A DNA stretch of 64,000 bases from Rhodothermales bacterium. GTDB taxonomy: Bacteria > Bacteroidota > Rhodothermia > Rhodothermales > VXPQ01. Below, in pieces: positions 16,472 to 25,420 of the stretch. Numbering within the stretch: position 1 is the stretch's first letter; each line of letters begins with the position of its first letter. Both the position numbers and the translations under genes were made by a program. The DNA lies in NCBI GenBank assembly GCA_022821845.1, contig JAJECT010000039.1, forward strand, positions 1 to 64,000. Reading direction: 5' to 3'. The notes beneath the pieces are model-generated. The model was given only the letters and a program-made list of their open reading frames with translations, did no database searches and was not told the DNA's origin.

Positions 16472-16658
16472 GGATACGACAGGACATAAGGCGCCGTTTT
16501 TGATGCTTTTTTACGCCTTTTTTATGCTATTTGTAAACCATTTTTACGCTATACCCATGCGTTTTCCGTCTTTTGCCCGCGTCGCCTTTGCGCCCTTGCG
16601 GAATGTGCATCTTCTCCGCTAACTTGCTTGAAGTCCCTCGCCAAATCTTGCCAACAGC
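16472..16658 (+). other. AT-rich spacer inside the rhamnose cluster
   Basis: These 187 bases are unusually T-rich compared with the GC-rich genes on both sides, with repeated TTTTTACGC/TTTTTTATGC words around 16500-16550. An internal promoter for the aldolase-lut genes is plausible, but I see no clear -35/-10 pair and no terminator hairpin. Confidence 0.4.
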
Positions 16659-18809
16659 ATGAACAACGCTTCCCGCACGCCAACCTTTCTGCATGTAGAA
16701 GACCAGTGGGACGAGGCCGAGGCGGCCTCTCTCGACGGATTGGGACGCCTGGTGTATCGATCGAACTTGCTGGGGCGCGACCGGCGCTTTACGAACACCG
16801 GCGGCGGCAATACGTCGTCCAAGATCATGGAGCGGGACCCCGTTACCGGGGAGGAGGCGGAGGTGCTCTGGGTCAAGGGGTCTGGCGGCGATCTGGGGAG
16901 CGCGGGCCGGGAAAATTTCGCGTCGCTGTATATGGACAAGTTTCTGGCCTTGCAGGAAACCTATGCGCGGTTTCCCGAGCGCGGCCTGAAAACGGAGGCG
17001 GAGGACGCCATGCCTGCAATGTATGCGCACGCCGTGTTCAATCTGAATCGGCGGGCGCCCAGCATCGACACGCCCCTGCACGGGTTCGTGCCGTATCGGC
17101 ATGTAGACCATACGCACCCGGTGGCCGCCATTGCGATCGCCACGGCGGATTGCGGGGCCGAATTGACCCGCGAGGCGTACGGCGACGAGGTGGCGTGGGT
17201 GAACTGGAAGCGGCCCGGGTTCGAACTGGGCCTGGATATGCGGCGCATTTGCGAGGAGCGCCCGGACGCGAAAGGCGTTATGCTGGGCGGGCACGGCCTC
17301 ATCAACTGGGCCGACGACGACCGCGAATGCTATCTGCTTACGCTCCGCCTCATAGACCGGGCCGAGCAGTTCGTGGCGGAGCGCGCCGCCGGACAAGCGG
17401 CTTTCGGGGGGGCGCGATACAAGGACCTTTCGGAGGCGGCGCGGCGGGCGGCGCTGGCCGACCTGTTGCCCTGGCTGCGCGGGCGGCTGAGCACCGAGCG
17501 CAAGGTGATCGCCACGGTCGATGCGTCCAAAGCGGCGCTCCGGTTCGTAAACGCCCGCGAGACGTCCCGGCTTGCCGAATTGGGCACGTCCTGCCCCGAT
17601 CACTTTTTGCGGACGAAGATAAAGCCGTTGTATGTGGACTGGCGCCCCGGCTCCGGGAATTCCGCTGCGTTGCGGGCGCGTCTCGACAAGGCCCTGACCC
17701 GCTACGCGCAGGACTACGCGGCGTATTACGAGGCCTGCCGCCGCCCGGATTCTCCCGCCATGCGCAGCGCCCTGCCGTCCGTCGCGCTGTTGCCGGGCCT
17801 TGGCCTCGTCGGGTGGGGCAAGAACAAGCGCGAAAGCGCCCTGGCCGCGGAATTTTACGCCGCCGCCATAGAAGTCATGCGCGGCGCGGAAGCGATAGGG
17901 GCGTATACCGCGCTGCCGCGGCAGGAAGCCTTCGATATAGAATACTGGGCGCTGGAGGAGGCGAAGTTGCGGCGCCTGCCTCCCGAAAAGGAATTGGCCC
18001 GCGAAGTGGCGGTGGTGGTGGGCGGAGGCAGCGGGATCGGCGCGGCGACGGCGCGGCGCCTTGCAGCGGAGGGCGCGGCGGTGGCCGTGGTCGATCTGGA
18101 CGCAAGCGCCGCCCGCGCCGTGGCGGAAACGCTGGATGCGGACGGGGCGCTCGCCCTCGAAGCCGACGCGACGGATCGGGCGTCCGTCCGCCGCGCCTTG
18201 CAGGAGGCCGCGCTTGCTTTTGGGGGAATAGATCACGTGGCGATTACGGCCGGGCTGTACCCGACCCCGGACGCCGGGGGCGCCATTTCCGACGCGGCCT
18301 GGGCCAAAACATTTGGCGTCAACGTGACCGCCGCCTGGATCGTGGCGGACGAAGCGGCCCGGATATGGTCGGCGCAGGATTTGCCGGGCAGCCTTGTGCT
18401 TATGACGAGCGCAAACGCAGTGGTCGTCAAGTCGGGCAGCCTGGCGTACGACGCGAGCAAGGCCGCCGCAAACCATCTTGTTCGCGAACTGGCCCTGCGG
18501 CTGGCGCCGAATATTCGGGTGAATGCGGTGGCTCCGGCCACGGTGCTTGGCGGAAGCAACATGTTTCCAAGGGATCGCGTCGTGGCTTCGCTCATTCGGT
18601 ACGGCCTCTCCTGCGAGGAGGGGGAGGATACGGACGCGCTGCGCCGTCGGCTGGCCGATTTCTACGCCGGGCGCACCCTGCTTCGCCAGACGATCCTCGC
18701 CGAGGACCAGGCCGAGGCCGCGTTTTTGCTGGCGAGCCGTCGGCTGGGCAAGACCACGGGGCAGATTCTTCAAGTGGACGGCGGCTTGCCGGAGGCGTTT
18801 CTGCGATGA
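16659..18809 (+). CDS. rhaD: Bifunctional rhamnulose-1-P aldolase / lactaldehyde dehydrogenase
   Basis: This 716-residue fusion has an N-terminal class II aldolase domain (about 25-330) with phosphate-loop NTGGGNTSSK and metal-binding HVDHTHP and GGHGLINW. Its C-terminal half (about 450-716) is a short-chain dehydrogenase with the NAD motif GGGSGIG and catalytic YDASK. The aldolase yields DHAP and L-lactaldehyde, and the SDR oxidises the aldehyde to L-lactate. This matches the RhaD aldolase/ADH fusion of known rhamnose clusters. The stop overlaps lutA by ATGA, which ties lactate production to lactate oxidation. It is homologous in role, not in fold order, to E. coli RhaD. Confidence 0.92.
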   Translation: MNNASRTPTFLHVEDQWDEAEAASLDGLGRLVYRSNLLGRDRRFTNTGGGNTSSKIMERDPVTGEEAEVLWVKGSGGDLGSAGRENFASLYMDKFLALQETYARFPERGLKTEAEDAMPAMYAHAVFNLNRRAPSIDTPLHGFVPYRHVDHTHPVAAIAIATADCGAELTREAYGDEVAWVNWKRPGFELGLDMRRICEERPDAKGVMLGGHGLINWADDDRECYLLTLRLIDRAEQFVAERAAGQAAFGGARYKDLSEAARRAALADLLPWLRGRLSTERKVIATVDASKAALRFVNARETSRLAELGTSCPDHFLRTKIKPLYVDWRPGSGNSAALRARLDKALTRYAQDYAAYYEACRRPDSPAMRSALPSVALLPGLGLVGWGKNKRESALAAEFYAAAIEVMRGAEAIGAYTALPRQEAFDIEYWALEEAKLRRLPPEKELAREVAVVVGGGSGIGAATARRLAAEGAAVAVVDLDASAARAVAETLDADGALALEADATDRASVRRALQEAALAFGGIDHVAITAGLYPTPDAGGAISDAAWAKTFGVNVTAAWIVADEAARIWSAQDLPGSLVLMTSANAVVVKSGSLAYDASKAAANHLVRELALRLAPNIRVNAVAPATVLGGSNMFPRDRVVASLIRYGLSCEEGEDTDALRRRLADFYAGRTLLRQTILAEDQAEAAFLLASRRLGKTTGQILQVDGGLPEAFLR

Positions 18810-19534
18810 AGGTCGGGTTGTTCGCGCCCTGTTATATCGACCAGTTCTATCCGCAAGCGGCGGTGGCGACGCTCGAACTGCTGGAGCGCCTGGGGTGCGA
18901 CGTGGCGTACCCTCGCGGGCAAACGTGCTGCGGCCAGCCGATGGCGAACGCCGGATGCGCGCCTGCCGCCGAGGCTGCGCACCGGCATGTAGCGGCCTGT
19001 TTCGAAGGGTTCGACTACGTGGTGGGGCCCTCGGGAAGTTGCGTACTGCATCTGCGGGAGCATGTCGAAGGGGCGCCGGACGCCCGGTATTACGAACTCT
19101 GCCAGTTTCTGGTGGAAGTGTTGCAGGTGGAGCGCCTCGACGCGGCTTTTGCCTGCCGGGTGGGGTTGCACGCCTCCTGTCACGGGCTTCGGGGGCTGCG
19201 CCTGGCGCGGGCTTCGGAGCGGCAGGAGCCGCCGTTCGATTACGTGGCCTATCTGCTGGATATGGTGGACGGGGTGGAGCGGGTCCCGCTGGATCGCCCG
19301 GACGAATGTTGCGGCTTCGGGGGGATGTTCGCCATAGAGGAGGAGGCGGTTTCCGTGCGGATGGGCGCGGACCGGCTTGCGGACCATTTGCGGCAGCGCG
19401 TCGAGGTGATCACGGGAACCGATATGTCCTGCCTGATGCATCTCGAAGGGTTGATTCGCCGCCGAAACCTGCCGTTGCGGGTGTTGCACGTGGCCGAGAT
19501 TCTGAACGGAAGCGGCGAGGCGCGCAATGGATGA
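18806..19534 (+). CDS. lutA: Lactate utilisation protein LutA (Fe-S oxidoreductase)
   Basis: This 242-residue protein has the two CCG domains of LutA/GlpC-type proteins. The first has FAPCYIDQFYP and TCCGQPMANAG. The second has LHASCHGLRGL and ECCGFGGMFAIEEE. It overlaps the aldolase stop by ATGA and itself overlaps lutB by eight bases. With LutB and LutC it oxidises L-lactate to pyruvate in Bacillus-type systems. Here lactate comes from rhamnose, so the operon would let the cell use the whole carbon skeleton. Confidence 0.9.
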   Translation: MKVGLFAPCYIDQFYPQAAVATLELLERLGCDVAYPRGQTCCGQPMANAGCAPAAEAAHRHVAACFEGFDYVVGPSGSCVLHLREHVEGAPDARYYELCQFLVEVLQVERLDAAFACRVGLHASCHGLRGLRLARASERQEPPFDYVAYLLDMVDGVERVPLDRPDECCGFGGMFAIEEEAVSVRMGADRLADHLRQRVEVITGTDMSCLMHLEGLIRRRNLPLRVLHVAEILNGSGEARNG

Positions 19535-20975
19535 CCCAACGCATGATCTAATGGCTGACCCAATGAATGACGGGGCCCGCCTCGCTGCCGCAGACCGTTC
19601 CGCCCGCGTGCGTCACGCCGACCGGGCGGCCCGCTTCGTCGCCGACGCCGGACAGACCGACTGGCACGACGCCGTACTCTGGCGCATTCGCGGCAAGCGG
19701 GATGCGGCGGCGGGGCGCGTGGAAGGGTGGGAGCGGCTGCGCGCGCTGGCCTCGGAGATCAAGGAGCATACGCTGTCGAGGCTGGACGAATACCTCGCGG
19801 CGTTCGAGGAAGCGGCTACGGCGAACGGGGCGCAGGTCCATTGGGCTGCGGACGCGGACGCGCATAACCGCATCGTACGGGACGTGCTCCGGGCGCGGGG
19901 CGTTCGCCGCGTGGTCAAGAGCAAGTCCATGCTGACGGAGGAATGCGGCCTGAATCCGTACCTCGAAGCGCGCGGCTTCGAGGTGGTGGATACGGACCTT
20001 GGAGAGCGCATCGTGCAGCTCCGGGAGGAGCCGCCCAGCCACCTCGTGGCCCCGGCGATCCATGTCCGCAAGGAGGAAATCGCCGCCCTGTTTCACGAAA
20101 AACTGGGGACGCCCGCCGACGCCGACGACCCCCGCTTGCTGGCCGCCGCGATGCGGGAGGACTTGCGCGCCCGGTTTCTGGCCGCCGACGCAGCGATTAC
20201 GGGCGTGAATTTCGCCGTTGCGTCCACGGGGGCGCTGGTTCTGGTAACCAACGAGGGCAATGCGGACCTCGGCGCGCATCTGGCGCCGGCGCACATCGCC
20301 TGCATGGGCATCGAGAAACTGATTCCGAAACCGGAGCATCTCGGCGTATTCCTGCGCCTTCTGGCCCGCAGCGCCACGGGCCAGCCCCTGTCCGTCTATA
20401 CGTCGTATTTCTGCCGTCCGCCGCCGGGCCGCGAACTGCATATCGTACTGGTGGACAACGGGCGTTCGCGCCGCCTTGCGCAGCCGGATTTTCGGGCCGC
20501 GCTCAAGTGCATCCGGTGCGGCGCGTGCCTGAATACGTGCCCCGTGTACCGTCGCAGCGGTGGCCATAGTTACGGAGCGACCCCTTCCGGCCCCATCGGG
20601 GCGATTCTGGCGCCCGGCATGGACATGAAACGCTACGCTTCGTTGCCGTTCGCTTCGTCCCTGTGCGGTTCGTGCAGCGACGTGTGTCCGGTCAAGATCG
20701 ATATTCACGCCCAGTTGCACCGGTGGCGACAGGTTGCCGCGCGGGAGGGGTACGTTGCCTGGCCCAAGCGCTGGGGGATGCGCGTGGCCGGATGGATTGT
20801 CCGCAGCCCCCGTCGCTACCGGCTGGCGGGTCGGCTGGCCCGGGCCTGGCTGCGGCATGCGCCCCGCCGCTTGCGCTACGGCTCCTGGAATGCGTGGGGG
20901 CGGGCGCGGGAGCTGCCGCGCGTCCCCGACCGGTCGTTCGGGGAATGGTATGCCGCCGAACGGGGGAAGAAATGA
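19527..20975 (+). CDS. lutB: Lactate utilisation protein LutB (4Fe-4S)
   Basis: This 482-residue protein has an N-terminal LUD domain (KSKSMLTEECGLNPYLE, AITGVNFAVASTGALVLVTNEGN) and a C-terminal ferredoxin-like region with CIRCGACLNTCP and CGSCSDVCPVKI, each able to hold a 4Fe-4S cluster. The C-terminus is Arg-rich and less conserved. The start at ATG 19527 overlaps lutA; further ATGs lie up to about 35 bases downstream. It acts with LutA and LutC in cytoplasmic or membrane-associated L-lactate oxidation. Confidence 0.92.
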   Translation: MDDPTHDLMADPMNDGARLAAADRSARVRHADRAARFVADAGQTDWHDAVLWRIRGKRDAAAGRVEGWERLRALASEIKEHTLSRLDEYLAAFEEAATANGAQVHWAADADAHNRIVRDVLRARGVRRVVKSKSMLTEECGLNPYLEARGFEVVDTDLGERIVQLREEPPSHLVAPAIHVRKEEIAALFHEKLGTPADADDPRLLAAAMREDLRARFLAADAAITGVNFAVASTGALVLVTNEGNADLGAHLAPAHIACMGIEKLIPKPEHLGVFLRLLARSATGQPLSVYTSYFCRPPPGRELHIVLVDNGRSRRLAQPDFRAALKCIRCGACLNTCPVYRRSGGHSYGATPSGPIGAILAPGMDMKRYASLPFASSLCGSCSDVCPVKIDIHAQLHRWRQVAAREGYVAWPKRWGMRVAGWIVRSPRRYRLAGRLARAWLRHAPRRLRYGSWNAWGRARELPRVPDRSFGEWYAAERGKK

Positions 20976-21042
20976 GGCAAGCGAACCGGCATACCGTTCG
21001 GGGAGCCGGCGTTTTTCGCCGTTCCATGCGGAGGGCAAGGGG

Positions 21043-21675
21043 ATGAACCGAAAGCGCCGACAGAACGCTTTGGGCCGGGCCGAACACAGAACGCGCAACG
21101 GCGCCCGCGCGGCGATTCTTGAGGCCGTACGCCGCGCTCGTCCTCGCGCGGCGCCGCTGCCCCTCGTCGCCGGCGTACAGGATACGGCAGGCGACGCCGA
21201 GCTGGTCGCCCGGTTTATGGCGTCGGCGCAGGCGGCTTCCGCGACCGTGCGGATGGTGGAGGCGGGGAGCGTGGAAGCTGCCGTGCGGGAAGCGTTTCCA
21301 GGGGCAGCGTCCATCGCTTCGGCGACTCCGGCATGGAGCTTCGAACAGGCAAACCCCGCCGACGAGGCGTCCGCGCTGGCCCGCCTCGACGTACTGGTGT
21401 GTCCCGGCGCGTTCGGGGTGGCGGAGAACGGGGCCGTATGGCTCGCGGAATCCGGCATGGGGTCGCGGGCCGCCCCGTTTCTCGCGCAGCATCTCGTGCT
21501 GGCGCTGGACCGCAGCGCCATTGTGCCGGACATGCACGCCGCCTGCGACCGGCTCAAAACGTTTGGGGAGGGCTATGGCGCCTTCGTGGCCGGACCGTCC
21601 AAGACCGCCGACATAGAGCAAACGCTTGTGATCGGGGCGCACGGGCCCCGCAGCCTCACCGTGCTGCTCACGTAG
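21043..21675 (+). CDS. lutC: Lactate utilisation protein LutC (LUD domain)
   Basis: This 210-residue LUD-domain protein is the third subunit of the LutABC complex. Conserved features are the AENGAVWLAESGMGSRAAPF stretch, a DRSAIVPDMHAA segment and GPSKTADIEQTLVIGAHGP close to the end. ATG 21043 is chosen because GGAGGGCAAGGGG lies just before it. The 67-base gap after lutB is larger than elsewhere in the operon. It closes the plus-strand rhamnose/lactate cluster. Confidence 0.88.
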   Translation: MNRKRRQNALGRAEHRTRNGARAAILEAVRRARPRAAPLPLVAGVQDTAGDAELVARFMASAQAASATVRMVEAGSVEAAVREAFPGAASIASATPAWSFEQANPADEASALARLDVLVCPGAFGVAENGAVWLAESGMGSRAAPFLAQHLVLALDRSAIVPDMHAACDRLKTFGEGYGAFVAGPSKTADIEQTLVIGAHGPRSLTVLLT

Positions 21676-21720
21676 GCGATCGCGGCGCCGTTGCGGATCG
21701 CGCCGCCCTTGCTTTACCTG

Positions 21721-21890
21721 TGAATTTTTTCTTTGCTTGTATATTTTTTATTTACCTTTTTAATTTTAGTTTACATTTTTAATTTTATTTTTGTAAAAAA
21801 TTTTCCCTTTTCTTTATCTATTTGATCATGTCATCATATTATTTTCCTTACTTTCTTAAATTTTCCTTACTTTTTTAAATCGGCTTGTAT
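21721..21890. other. AT-rich, T-strand-biased island between convergent operons
   Basis: This ~170-base stretch is roughly 80% A+T in a ~60% GC context, with few G residues on the plus strand. It separates lutC (+) from uxaE (-). It probably serves as a bidirectional termination zone. I see no coding frame. Confidence 0.75.
21842..21879. repeat. 19-bp direct tandem repeat
   Basis: TTTTCCTTACTTTCTTAAA (21842-21860) is followed immediately by TTTTCCTTACTTTTTTAAA (21861-21879), with one mismatch. Confidence 0.9.
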
Positions 21891-21961
21891 TTCGTTTTTC
21901 GTCCATGCGGAGCGTCGTTGCCCAGCTCGCCGCGGCGGAAGATAGCGGGCGCCCCGCGGCC

Positions 21962-23326
21962 TTATCCCCGGAATGGCGCGAGGTGTTTTTCGAAATGCCG
22001 CCGGATGCCTTGCCGGTGGGCCTTGTCCTGTTCGGCGAGCGCGGCGTACACCTCGTCGTAGCGCTGTTCGAGGACGGGGCCGAACGCCACGTGAACGACC
22101 TGCCGGGCGTGATGGTCGTCGAGGAGGTCCGCGAGGGCGTCGTCGGGGACGTCCGGGATGCATTCCACCCGGCCGTCAAGATGGTAACTCTGGCGGTTTT
22201 CGGCGTAGCCCTCCACGGCCAGGTTCAGAATCCGGCGGAAAAGGTCCGGCGCATGGCGCGCAATCACGCGCAAAGCCTCCAGCCAGCTGGTGCCAGAGGT
22301 TTTGACGTGGACGTATTCCGGGGTGCGCCGCTGGATGTACGGGTAGATGGCCAGTTTGTCGCTGCCGGAATGCACGCTCAGTTTGTAGGGCCCCAGTTCT
22401 TCCGCAATGGCGGCGTGCGCGGCGTAGTTCCGGGCGAACGCCTCCGTATCTCCCGCATAATCCACGCCCTTGTAGAAATCGCCGACGAACCGGGGCGCCA
22501 GCCCGATAAACGAAACGCCAAGCCGGTCAAGTTCCAGCGCAATGTATCGATGCTGGGCGGGGGTGGTGGGGGTATCCGTTTCGTCCACCGATATTTCGAG
22601 GTCGAAGGGGGCCGCGCCGAACCGGCTGCGCAGGTGCGCATGGAGCCGGACTACGCGCGCAAGGGCCGCGCCATATTTGCCCGCCGCCCTGAGCAAGGTT
22701 TCTTCGGGAAGCGCGCCGTCCGCCTCCGGTCCGGTGGCGTACCGCTGGAGATGGCGCTTCGGGTTGCTCCGCAAGACGTCCCAGGGCAGCTCCGCAAAGC
22801 GATTCCAGAGCGCGGCGGCGTCCTCCGTATCGGCGGCGGCGCGCACGTATTGCCCCGGGTCCAGCGTAAATCCGACGAATCCCGCGTCGATGCACCGATC
22901 TATTTCCGCCTCGGTCTTGACATGGTCCGCGTCGCAGCCATAGCCGTCCCGATAGCCGGTTTCGAGCACGGCCCAGGTTACGTCGTCCAGGACTTGCTGC
23001 GGACTGCGGCGGGCGCGCGCCATTTCGCGCATGGATTGCTGCGCGAGGACAGGGAAAAAGCCGCTTTCCGGCAGGTTGGCGAGCGCGTCGAGGTGTCCGG
23101 GCGTGGCGAGGCCCAGCCGGTCTCCGAAACCGAACGATTTGCGCCGCCCGACAAGTTGCGGGGCCGTCCAGGGGAGCGTTTCCCGAACGAGCGCGGCGTG
23201 GCGGGCATGGAGCGGGCAGTACGCGCCGTCGTCGGCGGTCTCGCCCTCGAACCCGTCCGGCAGCTCTCCGGTTATGCGCAGCAGGCGTTCGTTCCCGCGC
23301 CGGACAATGGAAAAGACGTTGGACAT
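21962..23326 (-). CDS. uxaE: D-tagaturonate epimerase family protein (UxaE)
   Basis: This 454-residue protein matches the UxaE family (Thermotoga TM0440 type), which epimerises D-tagaturonate and D-fructuronate at C4. Visible landmarks are GFGDRLGLATPGHL near residue 65, DGYGCDADHVKT, DLEISVDETDTPTT, FVGDFYKGVDY and SVHSGSDKLAIYPYI. The TIM-barrel character is shown by repeated strand-D/E/H motifs. It is the last gene of a four-gene minus-strand operon. The classical uxa partners (UxaC, UxaD, KDG kinase) are not in the window, so the true substrate here may differ. Confidence 0.85.
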   Translation of the reverse strand: MSNVFSIVRRGNERLLRITGELPDGFEGETADDGAYCPLHARHAALVRETLPWTAPQLVGRRKSFGFGDRLGLATPGHLDALANLPESGFFPVLAQQSMREMARARRSPQQVLDDVTWAVLETGYRDGYGCDADHVKTEAEIDRCIDAGFVGFTLDPGQYVRAAADTEDAAALWNRFAELPWDVLRSNPKRHLQRYATGPEADGALPEETLLRAAGKYGAALARVVRLHAHLRSRFGAAPFDLEISVDETDTPTTPAQHRYIALELDRLGVSFIGLAPRFVGDFYKGVDYAGDTEAFARNYAAHAAIAEELGPYKLSVHSGSDKLAIYPYIQRRTPEYVHVKTSGTSWLEALRVIARHAPDLFRRILNLAVEGYAENRQSYHLDGRVECIPDVPDDALADLLDDHHARQVVHVAFGPVLEQRYDEVYAALAEQDKAHRQGIRRHFEKHLAPFRG

Positions 23327-23380
23327 GGGTAAATCCGCGAAGATCAGAGGCTGCGAGGGTTTTCGAGCGTTCGGCCCTGC

Positions 23381-24409
23381 TTATCGACTTTGCGCGTACC
23401 ATGTTTCCGACAGGTCGGGACGCGGCTGCCGCGTAGGCCAGGGCGTTCCGCGCCGTTCGCATATCGCGGCGAGGGTTTCCATGCGTTCGCGGGCCACGCC
23501 GCGCATGAAGGCGTCGAGCGCGTCTCCTTCAAGGCCCACGCCTTCCTTCCAGACGGCCTGACCCGCCATGACGCCGCTGGCGCCCGCCCGGCACGCCGCT
23601 TCCGCTTGTTCCGCGAACAATTCGAAGGATACGCCCCCGCTGAGCAGGGTCCAGGGGACCGTGCAGGCCTCGTCCAGCGCCCGGAGCGCCGGCCCCCAGG
23701 TATCCGGGGGCGCGTCGGGGGGCAGGGGAAACGGCATTTTAAGCACGTCCACGCCGCGCTGCGAGAAATGCCGGGCGGTTTCTACCGTAACCTGCGCGCG
23801 TTCCTCGCCCGAAAGCGGTTCGGCCGGGTCGAGGGGGCAGGATATCGGTTCCAGAAAGAAGGGCAGCCCGCCCGCGTGGCTTGCGGCGACGAGTCGGTCC
23901 ACGCTTTCCGTTTGCGCGGCGGCTTGCGGCGATTCCGGGTGGAAGAACAGCAACAATTTCGCCCCGTCGCCCCCGTAGCGGAGGATTTCCTTCGCGCCCC
24001 AGTGTTCGATGAACGCCATTTTCCGGCGGCTGGGGTGGGTTCTGTAGTCCGTAATTTCAAGCGGGGCGATGAGGCCGAAGGCGTTTTCGAGGCGGTCGGG
24101 CATATCGGCCAGCGCCGGAAAACCGTAATCCGGGTCGGCGAGCACGGCGGTGTACGCCCCGGCGAGTCCCCGGATCGCCGCCTGTTTGAAGTACAACAGG
24201 TCTTCCCGGGTTGTCGGGCGGCCCCGCGCCTTGGCCATCTCTTGCGCCAGGTTGGCCCGGTGATCAATGGCGAGGATAGCGAACGCGCCGGTCGTTCCGG
24301 CGCACCGACCTATGTGTCTTTCGAGGGCGAATTGCGTTGCGGAATGGTTCGCATGGCGTTCGGCCTTGCCGTTTGTTTCCCGGTTCGTCCGGGCCGTGGC
24401 CACTCCCAT
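23381..24409 (-). CDS. LacD/DeoC-family class I aldolase
   Basis: This 342-residue class I aldolase resembles tagatose-1,6-bisphosphate aldolase and the aldolase partner of IolC. Motifs in order: FAILAIDHRANL (LacD ALDQRG), AVLADPDYGFPAL (LacD ILLDPEYGLPA), LLLFFHPES, PFFLEPISCP and GVDVLKMPFP, where the Lys of DVLK should form the Schiff base. LSGGVSFELF and GVMAGQAVWKEGV complete the barrel. The start ATG shares one base with the kinase stop (TAATG), indicating translational coupling. Products would be DHAP or glyceraldehyde-P plus an aldehyde; the substrate is not proven. Confidence 0.82.
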   Translation of the reverse strand: MGVATARTNRETNGKAERHANHSATQFALERHIGRCAGTTGAFAILAIDHRANLAQEMAKARGRPTTREDLLYFKQAAIRGLAGAYTAVLADPDYGFPALADMPDRLENAFGLIAPLEITDYRTHPSRRKMAFIEHWGAKEILRYGGDGAKLLLFFHPESPQAAAQTESVDRLVAASHAGGLPFFLEPISCPLDPAEPLSGEERAQVTVETARHFSQRGVDVLKMPFPLPPDAPPDTWGPALRALDEACTVPWTLLSGGVSFELFAEQAEAACRAGASGVMAGQAVWKEGVGLEGDALDAFMRGVARERMETLAAICERRGTPWPTRQPRPDLSETWYAQSR

Positions 24410-25368
24410 TACAATCCTCCCTGTTGTGCTATAAACGTTGCGACTTCTTCGCGCCGGGGCATGTCGTTCGCGCAGGCATGGCGCGTTACGACGATCGCGC
24501 CGGCGGCATTGCCAAACCGGGCGCATTGTTTCCATGGCCATCCTTGTAGCCAGGCATAGACGAATCCGGCGGCCCAGGCGTCGCCTGCCCCCAGCACATT
24601 GAGCGTTTTCACGGAAAACGGGCGCGCCCGGCAGACATCCCCATCCTTGGTATGCACTTCCGAGCCCTTTGCTCCGCGTTTTACGGCGACGGCTTGGCGC
24701 GCGAGGTCGAGCAGGGCGGGCACGGCCTCTTCCACGCCGGGCTCGTCGGCGGCGGCCATGATTTCTTCTTCTGTCCCCATGACGACGTCCGCGAGGGGCA
24801 GCGCTTCGCGCAAATGCTTGCCGAAGGCGCCCGGATCGCGCCAGAGCGTGGGGCGGCGGTCGATATCCAGCGCGACGCGGGTTCCCGCTGCGCGGGCGCG
24901 CTCCATCGCCGCAAGCGCGGCGCTGCGGGCAGGCTCGCCGCTGAACCGGGTTCCGGCCACGAAGAGCGCGTCGGCCTCCTCGAAATCGATCTTTGCCATG
25001 TCCTCCGGCGTCATGTGCATGTCGGCCGGATCGGGACGGTAATAGACGAGCGGGAACGTGTCCGGGGGCAGAATGCTCAGGAAGGCCAGCCCGGTCAAGC
25101 GCTCCGCGTCGCGCGCGACATACCGGGTATCGACGCCTTCTGTCGTCAAAAACTCGACCAGGCCGTCGCTCAGGCCGTCCGTGCCGATCCGGGACGCCAT
25201 CGCTACGCGCAGGCCGAGGCGGGCCGCGCCGGTGGCGAAATTGGCCGGACAGCCTCCGGCGTAGACGCTGAAATGCCGTACGCGGGCCAGTTCCACGCCG
25301 ATCTCGTCGGCGTACAGGTCGATGGCCAGCCGCCCCAGACTGATGACGTCAAAAGTTCGTTTGGACAT
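24409..25368 (-). CDS. iolC: PfkB-family sugar kinase (IolC-like)
   Basis: This 319-residue ribokinase-fold kinase is most like 5-dehydro-2-deoxygluconokinase: DVISLGRLAIDLY at the start, YAGGCPANFATGAARLG, TLWRDP, and the PfkB anion hole and catalytic base in LNVLGAGDAWAAGFVYA (GAGD). It lies 52 bases after the dehydrogenase and is coupled to the aldolase. In inositol catabolism IolC makes DKG-phosphate for the aldolase. No iolB, iolD, iolE or iolG is seen here, so myo-inositol use is not supported. Confidence 0.85.
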   Translation of the reverse strand: MSKRTFDVISLGRLAIDLYADEIGVELARVRHFSVYAGGCPANFATGAARLGLRVAMASRIGTDGLSDGLVEFLTTEGVDTRYVARDAERLTGLAFLSILPPDTFPLVYYRPDPADMHMTPEDMAKIDFEEADALFVAGTRFSGEPARSAALAAMERARAAGTRVALDIDRRPTLWRDPGAFGKHLREALPLADVVMGTEEEIMAAADEPGVEEAVPALLDLARQAVAVKRGAKGSEVHTKDGDVCRARPFSVKTLNVLGAGDAWAAGFVYAWLQGWPWKQCARFGNAAGAIVVTRHACANDMPRREEVATFIAQQGGL

Positions 25369-25420
25369 GCGCGCCAGAAAATCAACCGGAAAAACAAGCG
25401 GGGAAAATCATCCGTCAAAA

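Noticed and set aside
16628-19534. Plus-strand frame of 968 codons overlapping the rhamnulose-1-P aldolase gene
   Set aside because: Only its last quarter, from 18806, is real (lutA). The rest is an out-of-frame shadow of the aldolase gene.
21676-21720. Classical intrinsic terminator after lutC
   Set aside because: GCGATC/GATCGC arms are present near 21676-21700 but the stem is imperfect and not directly followed by a T-run. The AT-rich island is the better candidate.
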